Of a stretch of DNA of 13,201 nucleotides, positions 1 through 6,294 are shown piece by piece. Position 1 is the stretch's first letter. The number at the start of each line of letters is the position of its first letter. Source of the DNA: Candidatus Omnitrophota bacterium. GTDB lineage: Bacteria; Omnitrophota; Gorgyraeia; Gygaellales; Profunditerraquicolaceae. The notes beneath the pieces were generated by a model. That model searched no databases. It was not told the DNA's origin and saw only the letters and a list, made by a program, of their open reading frames with translations. The stretch spans positions 1 through 13,201 of the forward strand of contig JAQTMD010000024.1 of NCBI GenBank assembly GCA_028714595.1, written 5' to 3'. The position numbers and the translations under genes were made by a program.

Positions 1-1133
1 GCGACCCTCTATCCGAGGATATCCATACCGAAATCCAGAACCAGCTGGAGAAAAAACACAGGGCTGCGGCGCTCAAGCTCCACAGCTTCCGTTCGCGCAA
101 CGACCAGGTGGTCTTTGACGAAAAGTATTACTGCATCCTGCAGGGCATGGAGATCGAGCAGCTTATTGCCAAGGTGTTCGTGTCGCTGTTCGAGCTTTCC
201 AAGAAATACAGAAATGAGTTTTTCATCGGCTACACGCACATGCGCCGGGCACAGATCATCAAGTTCTCCAATTATGTCTTAAGTTACGGGCGGATGTTCG
301 AGCGCGACCTTGAGCGCATCGAGGCCTTCGGCAGGGCGCAGGAGATATGCCTGGGTGCAGGCGCCCTTGCCGGCAGCTTTATCAAGAAGGAGGACTACAA
401 CAAGGCCATCAAGCAGTTCATCAAGAAATACGGCGATGATTTTCCGTTCAAGATCTCGCTGACCAGGAATTCACTGGATAATGTCAGCTCGCGGGATTTC
501 ATCATCGAGTTCCTGAGTACGCTTGCAATCCTCCAGATGCATTTGTCGCGCATGGCCGAGGATCTTATCCTGTATTCCACGCGCGAGTATGATTTCCTGG
601 ACCTGCCCGAGGAGTTCTGCACGGGCTCAAGTCACATGCCGCACAAGAAGAACCCCGACTTCCTCGAGCTGGTACGCGGCTACACCGGTCATGTGTACGG
701 AAACCTGTTTGCGCTTATGACGACCATGAAGGGCCTTCCCATGACCTACAACCGGGATATGCAGCTGGACAAAGAACCGCTGTTCGGATCGGTTGCGATC
801 GTCAAGAGCGAGCTTTCTCTTCTGGCGAAGTTTCTGCAGGGCGTACGGCTTAATGTCAAGGCCGTGGAAGAGGCGCTTGAGGACGAGAGACTCTATGCGA
901 CCGAGCTTGCCGAATACCTGGTCGCAAAAGGCGTAGCTTTCAAACAGGCGCACGAGATAATCGGGAAACTCATCCGTTATTCCGAAGAGCACGAAGTAAA
1001 GCTCAAGGATATGGTCGATGAGATACTGCGGGAGTTCTCGCCGCATTTGAAACAAAAAGAGATCAAGAAGATATTCAGCCCCGAGTTTGCCGTACAGTCA
1101 AAACGGTCGGTAGACACGGACGCCAAGGCATAG
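1..1133 (+). CDS. argH: Argininosuccinate lyase, 5'-truncated by window
   Basis: Argininosuccinate lyase splits argininosuccinate into arginine and fumarate, the last step of arginine synthesis in the cytoplasm. The first complete codon is at base 3 and the true start lies upstream, so the N-terminal part is missing. Visible family signatures are SEDIH, then RSRNDQV, GYTH, GAGALAG, NSLDNVSSRDF, the mobile catalytic loop GSSHMPHKKNPD (bases 624-659) with its serines, and YNRDMQLDKEPLF. The last motif separates it from adenylosuccinate lyase and fumarase of the same superfamily. Odd points: the usual HTGRSRN reads HSFRSRN, and the loop has H and H where most ArgH proteins have I and Q (SSIMPQKKN). 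The stop is TAG at 1131-1133; lysA follows after 16 bases, so the two are probably co-transcribed. The superfamily call is certain and the ArgH call strong. Confidence 0.93.
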   Translation, partial: DPLSEDIHTEIQNQLEKKHRAAALKLHSFRSRNDQVVFDEKYYCILQGMEIEQLIAKVFVSLFELSKKYRNEFFIGYTHMRRAQIIKFSNYVLSYGRMFERDLERIEAFGRAQEICLGAGALAGSFIKKEDYNKAIKQFIKKYGDDFPFKISLTRNSLDNVSSRDFIIEFLSTLAILQMHLSRMAEDLILYSTREYDFLDLPEEFCTGSSHMPHKKNPDFLELVRGYTGHVYGNLFALMTTMKGLPMTYNRDMQLDKEPLFGSVAIVKSELSLLAKFLQGVRLNVKAVEEALEDERLYATELAEYLVAKGVAFKQAHEIIGKLIRYSEEHEVKLKDMVDEILREFSPHLKQKEIKKIFSPEFAVQSKRSVDTDAKA

Positions 1134-1149
1134 TTTCCGGGGAGCAGCC

Positions 1150-2391
1150 ATGCACGAGTTCAGGTTTAAAAACAACAGATTGTATTGTGAGAACGTGGCA
1201 GTCGAGGCAGTAGCACGGAGATTCGGCACGCCGCTGTACGTGTACAGCTACCGGACGTTTGTCGTCCACTTCCGGAAATTAAAGGCCGCGTTCAGGGCGG
1301 TCAGGCCGCTTATCTGTTATTCCGTAAAGGCGAATTCGAACCTGGCCATACTCAGAGTCCTGGTCAGGGAGGGCGCGGGGCTTGATATCGTTTCCGGCGG
1401 CGAATTGTACCGGGCGCTGAAAGCTGGCTGTCCGCCGCAGCGCATCGTCTATGCCTCGGTGGGGAAGACCGATGCCGAGATCGAAGAGGCGATACGCCGG
1501 GGGATCCTGTTTTTTAACGTGGAATCCCTGCCTGAACTGGAGAATATCAATCGGATAGCGGGCAGGCTGCGTAAGAAAACCGACGTGGCGCTCAGGATAA
1601 ACCCGGATGTCGAACCGAAAACGCATCGCTACATCACCACCGGCAAACTGACGAACAAGTTCGGGATCGATTTCCGGACGGCGAAGAAGATCCTGATGCT
1701 CGGGCAGGCCCTGACGCATGTGCGCATCAGGGGTATCCACATCCACATCGGCTCGCAGATAACGATCGGCGAGCCGTTCGTGGAGGCGATCAAAAAGGTC
1801 GTCGCGTTCATCGCCGCGATGAAGGCGCGGGGTATTGCCGTCGAATATCTGAACATCGGCGGGGGTCTCGGCATCATCTACAAGAACGAGAAACCGCAGA
1901 CCGCCGTAGAGTTCGCCCGGAAGGTCCTGCCGGTATTGCGGAAAAGCGGCCTGAAGATCATCATGGAGCCGGGCAGGTTCATCATCGGCTCTGCCGCGGT
2001 ACTGGTGACAAAGGTCCTGTACATCAAAAAGACGCCGCTTAAAAAATTCGTCATCGTGGATGCGGGCATGAACGACCTTATCCGACCGTCGTTATACGAT
2101 GCGCACCACCGGATCGTGCCGCTCGCGGCGCGCTCCGGTCAAAGCGAAAAAGCAGATGTGGTCGGCCCCATCTGCGAGAGCGGGGATTTTTTTGCCAAGG
2201 CCAGGCGCCTGCCGAAGGTGCGGGAAGGCGAGTACCTTGCGGTCATGAGCGCCGGCGCATACGGCTTCAGCATGGCCAGCAATTATAACTCGCGCCGCAG
2301 GCCGGCCGAGATACTGGTCAGGGGCAGCAGCGTCACCGTGATCCGCAGGCGTGAAAGCTTCGAGGATCTGATCCGGAACGAAGGGCGTTAA
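1150..2391 (+). CDS. lysA: Diaminopimelate decarboxylase
   Basis: This PLP enzyme of alanine-racemase fold type III decarboxylates meso-diaminopimelate to L-lysine, the final lysine step. The 413-residue length fits LysA. The PLP-binding lysine is K60 in CYSVKANSN. HIHIGSQ (197-203) and the glycine-rich phosphate loop GGGLG (237-241) follow, then EPGR (273-276). The C-terminal active-site segment has CESGDFF (342-348) and GAYGFSMASNYN (369-380). The KTHRYITTGK segment near 157 is also typical. The ATG at 1150 is preceded by GGGGAG at 1139-1144 with a five-base spacer. The gene sits 16 bases after argH and is followed by a 172-base AT-rich gap, so it may end an argH-lysA unit, although I see no clear terminator hairpin. 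Ornithine or arginine decarboxylase relatives are unlikely given the dap neighbours. Confidence 0.97.
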   Translation: MHEFRFKNNRLYCENVAVEAVARRFGTPLYVYSYRTFVVHFRKLKAAFRAVRPLICYSVKANSNLAILRVLVREGAGLDIVSGGELYRALKAGCPPQRIVYASVGKTDAEIEEAIRRGILFFNVESLPELENINRIAGRLRKKTDVALRINPDVEPKTHRYITTGKLTNKFGIDFRTAKKILMLGQALTHVRIRGIHIHIGSQITIGEPFVEAIKKVVAFIAAMKARGIAVEYLNIGGGLGIIYKNEKPQTAVEFARKVLPVLRKSGLKIIMEPGRFIIGSAAVLVTKVLYIKKTPLKKFVIVDAGMNDLIRPSLYDAHHRIVPLAARSGQSEKADVVGPICESGDFFAKARRLPKVREGEYLAVMSAGAYGFSMASNYNSRRRPAEILVRGSSVTVIRRRESFEDLIRNEGR

Positions 2392-2430
2392 AGAGTAACT
2401 TTAAGTAAGTTTAAGTAATAATAAGTAATA
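2391..2430 (+). repeat. Decamer repeat array A (four units)
   Basis: Four consecutive 10-bp units carry GTAA at 2395, 2405, 2415 and 2425, exactly ten bases apart. The units read AAGAGTAACT, TTAAGTAAGT, TTAAGTAATA and ATAAGTAATA. The array begins at the last base of the lysA stop codon. A degraded unit (GTAAAGTTAT) follows at 2431. Function is unknown; the one-turn spacing would place every unit on the same face of the helix. The repetition is directly visible; any binding role is inference. Confidence 0.85.
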
Positions 2431-2476
2431 GTAAAGTTATTTGTTATTTTTTGGGTATACAGATGGTTAGGGAAGT

Positions 2477-2497
2477 AATTTTCCGTCGGAGAAAATT
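2477..2497. promoter_or_regulatory. Dyad symmetry, possible operator or small hairpin
   Basis: A perfect 7-base inverted repeat, AATTTTC at 2477-2483 and GAAAATT at 2491-2497, flanks a seven-base spacer. It lies directly upstream of a TATAAT box and between the two decamer arrays. A 21-bp dyad in this position resembles a repressor operator, but it could also form a weak RNA hairpin. No regulator is encoded in the window. Confidence 0.4.
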
Positions 2498-2503
2498 TAT
2501 AAT
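2498..2503 (+). promoter_or_regulatory. Possible -10 box for the dapF operon
   Basis: A perfect TATAAT lies here in the lysA-dapF gap. No good TTGACA-like element is found 16-19 bases upstream (the best positions read GTAATT or AGTAAT), so the promoter is tentative. It overlaps a second dyad, ATAAT (2499-2503) with ATTAT (2510-2514). A start site near 2510 would make decamer array B nearly the whole 5' leader of dapF. Confidence 0.35.
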
Positions 2504-2513
2504 TTCCGGATTA

Positions 2514-2563
2514 TTGAGTAAAAATAAGTAAATATAAGTAAATATAAGTAATCATAGGTAACT
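2514..2563 (+). repeat. Decamer repeat array B ending at the dapF start codon
   Basis: Five consecutive 10-bp units carry GTAA at 2518, 2528, 2538, 2548 and 2558. The units read TTGAGTAAAA, ATAAGTAAAT (twice), ATAAGTAATC and ATAGGTAACT. The last unit ends exactly one base before the dapF ATG. Its AGG (2556-2558) is the only Shine-Dalgarno-like element for dapF, so the repeat and the translation start region are physically merged. The spacing equals that of array A, but the gap between the arrays (93 bases from 2425 to 2518) is not a multiple of ten. Confidence 0.88.
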
Positions 2564-3388
2564 ATGAATAAGTTAATCAAATTCGCAAAGCTGGTCGGGG
2601 CGGGCAATGATTTTGTGCTCATCGACAACCGGGTGAGCGGGGTCCGGGCACAAAAAAAATTTGCTGCGCTGGCAAAGCGCATCTGTGACCGCACATTCGG
2701 CGTCGGCGCCGACGGCCTGCTCGTGCTCGATCGTTCTGCCAGGGCCGATGTGAAGATGCGCATCTTCAATTCCGACGGCTCTGAGGCCGAGATGTGCGGC
2801 AACGGCGTACGCTGTCTGGCTTATTATGCGGCAGGAAGCGCGCGATCAGGCCGGCGTTCGCTGGCCATCGAGACAACGGCGGGTGTCGTGCAGGCAGAAA
2901 TTTCCGGGCGGACCGTCAAGGCAAAACTGCCTCCTCCCGCGCATTTGAAACTCGATATCCCGCTTACGGTGGCAGGACGCAGGCTTAAGGTGAATTTCAT
3001 CAATACCGGGGTGCCGCATGCCGTGATCTTCGTCGAGGGATTGCAGAATATCGACGTCAGCGGCCTCGGCAGGCAGATCCGTTTCCATCCTGCGTTTGCC
3101 CCTGCAGGCACGAACGTCGATTTCGTCGAGCCGGTCAGCAGGGAAATGATCGGGATCAGGACGTATGAGAGGGGCGTAGAAGCCGAGACGCTTGCCTGCG
3201 GCACCGGCTCCACTGCTGCGGCGCTGGTCACGAGCATAAAGCTCGGCAGGAAAGCCGGCATTGTCGGCGTGCAGACGCAGTCGGGAGAGGTCCTTAAGAT
3301 ATATTTTACAAGGGCAGACGGGGGTTTCAAGGACGTCCGGCTGGAAGGGAACGTAGCCCTGGTCTACAAAGGAGAATATTATGTTTAG
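2564..3388 (+). CDS. dapF: Diaminopimelate epimerase
   Basis: DapF interconverts LL- and meso-diaminopimelate without a cofactor, using two cysteines as base and acid. The 274-residue protein has the two symmetric half-domains of the family. The N-terminal GAGNDFVLID (12-21) matches the family start. The first catalytic cysteine is C78 in EMCGNGVRC and the second is C212 in LACGTGSTA; the preceding ERGVEAET supplies substrate-binding residues. INTGVPH (147-152) is also conserved. The ATG at 2564 is the only start that keeps the KFAKLVGAGNDF segment at its normal distance. Its ribosome site is weak (AGG within the last decamer repeat), unlike the strong sites of the genes downstream. The 3' end overlaps dapA by eight bases. 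With DapL making LL-DAP, this epimerase supplies meso-DAP for both cell wall and LysA. Confidence 0.97.
   Translation: MNKLIKFAKLVGAGNDFVLIDNRVSGVRAQKKFAALAKRICDRTFGVGADGLLVLDRSARADVKMRIFNSDGSEAEMCGNGVRCLAYYAAGSARSGRRSLAIETTAGVVQAEISGRTVKAKLPPPAHLKLDIPLTVAGRRLKVNFINTGVPHAVIFVEGLQNIDVSGLGRQIRFHPAFAPAGTNVDFVEPVSREMIGIRTYERGVEAETLACGTGSTAAALVTSIKLGRKAGIVGVQTQSGEVLKIYFTRADGGFKDVRLEGNVALVYKGEYYV
3368..3374 (+). promoter_or_regulatory. Strong dapA ribosome binding site inside dapF
   Basis: AAAGGAG lies within the last codons of dapF, six bases before the dapA ATG at 3381. It fixes the dapA start and indicates translational coupling, because dapF terminates at 3388, eight bases into dapA. Confidence 0.85.
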
Positions 3389-4259
3389 CGGTTCGATCGT
3401 TGCGCTGGTCACGCCGTTCAAGAACAACAAAGTCGACGAAAAGAAATTGAAAGAACTCGTCGAATTCCAGATCAAGTCCGGCACTGCCGGGATCGTGCCG
3501 TGCGGCACCACCGGGGAATCGGCGACGTTGTCGCCCGCAGAGCACGAACGGGTGATAGAGCTGACCGTGAAGTTCGTCAATAAGCGAATTCCCGTTATCG
3601 CCGGTACCGGCTCCAATTCTACCGATGAAGCGGTGGTCCTGACCAAGCACGCCGAAGACTGCGGCGCGGATGCCTCGCTGCAGGTCTCGCCGTATTATAA
3701 CCGGCCTACGCAAAAAGGGCTGTACGAGCACTTCAAGACCGTCGCAGACCACGTGGACATCCCGGTCATCCTGTATAATATCGCCTCGCGCACCGGGGTG
3801 AACATCGAGCCCGAGACCATTGCCAGGCTGGCCAAAGACTGCAAAAATATCGTGGCGGTCAAAGAGGCGTCCGCAAACCTGGAGCAGATGTCGCGCATAC
3901 GGGCGCTCTGCCCGGAGGGTTTCGATCTGCTTTCCGGAGACGACGCGCTCACGCTTCCCGTCATGTCTATCGGCGGCACGGGGATCATTTCCGTAGTGGC
4001 GAATATCGTTCCGAAGGACGTGGCAGCGATGGTAAAAGAATTCCACAAAGGCAACGTCAAAAAGGCGCAGGAAGCGCACTACAGGCTGCTGCCGCTGGTA
4101 AAGGCCATGTTCATCGAGACCAATCCCATTCCGGTCAAGACTGCGATGGGCATGCTGGGCATGTGCGAACCTGATTTGCGGTTGCCCATGTCTGCGATGC
4201 TGCCCGAGAACGCGGAGAAGCTGAGGAAAGCGCTGAAGGAGTACGGGCTGCTCAGGTAG
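3381..4259 (+). CDS. dapA: 4-Hydroxy-tetrahydrodipicolinate synthase
   Basis: DapA condenses pyruvate with aspartate semialdehyde, the first committed step of the lysine/DAP branch, in a TIM-barrel tetramer. The 292-residue length is standard. The Schiff-base lysine is K161 in VAVKEAS. The proton-relay residues are T43/T44 in CGTTGES, Y106 in SPYYNRP and Y132 in LYNIAS; R137, close to E. coli R138, contacts the carboxylate. The usual YNVPGRTG reads YNIASRTG here, a mild variant. Related class I aldolases (N-acetylneuraminate lyase, KDG aldolase) share the fold, but GTTGES, R137 and the dap context favour DapA. The start overlaps the dapF end by eight bases behind a strong AAAGGAG. Two secreted-protein genes separate it from dapB. 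Confidence 0.96.
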   Translation: MFSGSIVALVTPFKNNKVDEKKLKELVEFQIKSGTAGIVPCGTTGESATLSPAEHERVIELTVKFVNKRIPVIAGTGSNSTDEAVVLTKHAEDCGADASLQVSPYYNRPTQKGLYEHFKTVADHVDIPVILYNIASRTGVNIEPETIARLAKDCKNIVAVKEASANLEQMSRIRALCPEGFDLLSGDDALTLPVMSIGGTGIISVVANIVPKDVAAMVKEFHKGNVKKAQEAHYRLLPLVKAMFIETNPIPVKTAMGMLGMCEPDLRLPMSAMLPENAEKLRKALKEYGLLR

Positions 4260-4285
4260 AAAAATAAAGAAAGGAGCATGGAAAA

Positions 4286-5383
4286 ATGAAACTTCGCGGA
4301 AGAATTCTCCTCGGATTGCTTTTTACGGCTGCCTGTTCATCCGTCTTTGCCTCAGAGGACACAGTCACCATCACCACGTACTACCCTGCGCCCTACGGCG
4401 TGTACAGGAACCTGCGGCTGTCTCCGACCACTGCGCCGACCACCGGCGTTGCCGAGGGAGTGATGTTTTACAATATCAGCGATGATTACGTATGGTTCTA
4501 CCGTGGCAACGAGCCGACAAAAGGGTGGCAGCCGCTGGGAGTGGGGGGGTTCTGGGGGGAGAATTCGACCACGCATCAGATCAATAACACGAATTCCGGC
4601 GGGAACGTCGGCATAAACACCAATAACGCCCTGTGTAAGCTCCATGTCGTCGGCGCCACTGCAGCCGACGCAGAACTGGATACCATCAGGATGGAAGGCC
4701 AGGGCGAACCGGCGCTCCTGATGCGGTCCGCGGCCAACGGCGCCAACAGGAATATTTACAATCCCCAGATCCAGTCCCGCCGTTCAAGAGGGACGCTGGC
4801 CTCGCCTGCCGCCGTCGTTGTCGGCGACGAACTCTGGGAGGTGCACAGCCTCGGATATACCGGCTCAAGCTTTTACCCCGCGGCAAATATCAGATTTCAC
4901 GTGGATGCCGCGCCTACGGCGACGAGCGTTCCGGGAAGCATTTCCTTTTACACGGCTCCTTCCGGAGGAACGCTGGTAAAGCGCGTGGTCATAAAAAACG
5001 ACGGTTCGGTCGGCATCGGTACCGAGACCCCGGCCCAGAGACTGCACGTCGAGGGGATCGTACGGGCGAACGCCTTCCACTATCCTTCCGACATCTCTCT
5101 GAAGAAGAACATACGCCCCATTGAAAACCCGCTGGACAAGGTCGAGCGGCTCGAGGGCGTCAGGTACGAGTGGAAACAGGACGGGCGCAGCGGTATCGGG
5201 CTGATCGCCCAGGATGTGGAAAGGGTCTTTCCCGAGCTGGTCTCCACGGATGAGGGTTCGTCCTTAAAATCCATGGAATACGCTAATCTGGTGGCGGTGC
5301 TGATCGAGGCGGTAAAGGAGCAGCAGCGGCAGATCCGCAGGCTTGAGTCCGATATCTCCGGGCTGAAGACGAGGCGGCCGTGA
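4286..5383 (+). CDS. Secreted protein with C-terminal S74-type chaperone domain
   Basis: This is a 365-residue exported protein of unknown function. Residues 1-22 form a signal peptide (positive start, hydrophobic 7-16, probable cleavage after VFA22). The mature protein opens with TVTITTYYPAPYGVY (26-40), which I link from memory with Omnitrophota surface families. Two copies of a tail-fibre-like motif, GNVGI..(..)KLHV near 106-121 and GSVGIGTETPAQRLHV at 240-255, flank a divergent middle region. The C-terminus (about 266-350) matches the intramolecular chaperone of endosialidase, peptidase S74: SDISLKKNI with S268 and K273 at the five-residue spacing of the self-cleavage dyad, then GLIAQDVERVFPELV and a heptad-like helix (334-357). 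In the family this domain trimerises a beta-structured fibre and then cuts itself off. A good AAGGAG (4271-4276) precedes the ATG. It overlaps the next gene by four bases. Confidence 0.85.
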   Translation: MKLRGRILLGLLFTAACSSVFASEDTVTITTYYPAPYGVYRNLRLSPTTAPTTGVAEGVMFYNISDDYVWFYRGNEPTKGWQPLGVGGFWGENSTTHQINNTNSGGNVGINTNNALCKLHVVGATAADAELDTIRMEGQGEPALLMRSAANGANRNIYNPQIQSRRSRGTLASPAAVVVGDELWEVHSLGYTGSSFYPAANIRFHVDAAPTATSVPGSISFYTAPSGGTLVKRVVIKNDGSVGIGTETPAQRLHVEGIVRANAFHYPSDISLKKNIRPIENPLDKVERLEGVRYEWKQDGRSGIGLIAQDVERVFPELVSTDEGSSLKSMEYANLVAVLIEAVKEQQRQIRRLESDISGLKTRRP

Positions 5384-6270
5384 AAAAATTCCCGTTACCG
5401 TTCTTGCTCGTCGCGGCCTGCCTGGGACTCACCATGGCGGCCTTTGCCGTCAAACAATCCACCGGCGGCTACCGGGTAGAACCCGGACAGACAGACTGTA
5501 TCAATGAACCTTCCGTGGGCGCCAATTACGTGACGGTGAGGAACAATAACCCGACGGCGATATTTGCTCCGACGAACTCATCGGCGGAATGGCAGGCTTT
5601 CCGCAACGGCGCCGCGGCCTCGAACGTGGTGTTCGGCGACTGCACGCCGCCGCCGCCGACCCCGGCATATAGATTACGGGCGACTTTTACCGGCAGCGGC
5701 ACAGTGCAGTTTGCCGTCGGCGCGTCCATTGCCACGTGCATCTCGAGCTGTACGCAGGTTTATGACGAGGGGACGGTGGTAAACATGACCCTGACGAACC
5801 AGGAAAATTGCGGCCCGTGCACCTCGGCAGGAGGCACGTGCACGAGAAAGATCCAGTGGCAGCCTGTACCCGCCGGCGTCACCCTTCAGAACTGCGTCAA
5901 TCCTCCCAGCGACCTCAATTGCTCCAGGGCAAGGGTGCCTATGACCCAGGACCGCAGCCTGGATTTCAGGTTTTATTTATACTGTCAGCCCCCGCCTCCT
6001 CCGGGAAGCTGCAAGATCTGTTACTGGTGGTGCCTGGATACCTCGCATACGTTCTTCCGGCATTATTACCCGGCCTACAGCCAGAGCGAGTCTGCCTGGA
6101 ACGCCCTGTTCACGGCTTATTTTAACACGGCGTGGACTTCAGGCTGCGGAGGAAACGGTTGCTGGCAGAGACCTGATCCGGTGACTGAGAGTGCGCGGGA
6201 GGCATTTACGCGGATGTATAATGCGGGCCATTTACGTTATGAACCGAGTCCACCTTCAGGGCCGTGTTGA
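5380..6270 (+). CDS. Cysteine-rich exported protein with InlB B-repeat-like domain
   Basis: I do not recognise this 296-residue protein as a named family. It starts at GTG 5380, overlapping the previous stop as GTGA, so the two are translationally coupled. Residues 1-23 form a signal peptide (KK start, hydrophobic 7-22, cleavage after AFA23). The mature chain has 16 cysteines, an even number that fits disulfide-bonded folding outside the cytoplasm. A proline-rich linker (90-95) leads to a domain at about 97-202 resembling divergent InlB B-repeats of bacterial surface proteins: YRLRATFTGSGTVQF, paired cysteines, YDEGTVVNMT, a W at 160 and a closing DRSLDFRF strand. A second proline linker (204-208) leads to an aromatic, cysteine-rich tail (211-296) with CKICYWWC and GCGGNGCW that I cannot place. 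It is probably a partner or cargo of the S74-domain protein before it; that is inference. Confidence 0.7.
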   Translation: MKKFPLPFLLVAACLGLTMAAFAVKQSTGGYRVEPGQTDCINEPSVGANYVTVRNNNPTAIFAPTNSSAEWQAFRNGAAASNVVFGDCTPPPPTPAYRLRATFTGSGTVQFAVGASIATCISSCTQVYDEGTVVNMTLTNQENCGPCTSAGGTCTRKIQWQPVPAGVTLQNCVNPPSDLNCSRARVPMTQDRSLDFRFYLYCQPPPPPGSCKICYWWCLDTSHTFFRHYYPAYSQSESAWNALFTAYFNTAWTSGCGGNGCWQRPDPVTESAREAFTRMYNAGHLRYEPSPPSGPC

Positions 6271-6279
6271 TCACTACGC

Positions 6280-6286
6280 AGGAGGG
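6280..6286 (+). promoter_or_regulatory. dapB ribosome binding site
   Basis: AGGAGGG lies eight bases before the ATG at 6295. It is a near-consensus Shine-Dalgarno sequence, so dapB can initiate independently of the secreted-protein gene that ends 24 bases upstream of its start. Confidence 0.8.
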
Positions 6287-6294
6287 GTTTTTCG

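Noticed and set aside
2391..2563. Replication origin or CRISPR-like array in the AT-rich gap
   Set aside because: No DnaA boxes of the TTATNCACA type are seen, no dnaA or dnaN lies nearby, and ten-base head-to-tail units without spacers are not a CRISPR.
2392..2563. Lysine riboswitch upstream of dapF
   Set aside because: The gap has no GC-rich multi-helix junction and only two short AT-rich dyads; it is too simple for the lysine aptamer.
3327..4079. Minus-strand open frame (250 codons) opposite dapA
   Set aside because: The translation is Arg/His/Asp-rich low-information sequence, typical of an antisense shadow, while dapA on the plus strand is unambiguous.
4278..4289. Three-codon mini-frame (ATG GAA AAA TGA) overlapping the start of the S74-domain gene
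   Set aside because: Its ATG is only one base after AAGGAG, too close for initiation, whereas the ATG at 4286 has a nine-base spacer.
4286..6270. Prophage remnant
   Set aside because: The S74 domain is phage-associated, but both proteins have Sec signal peptides and no phage structural, lysis or integration gene is nearby.
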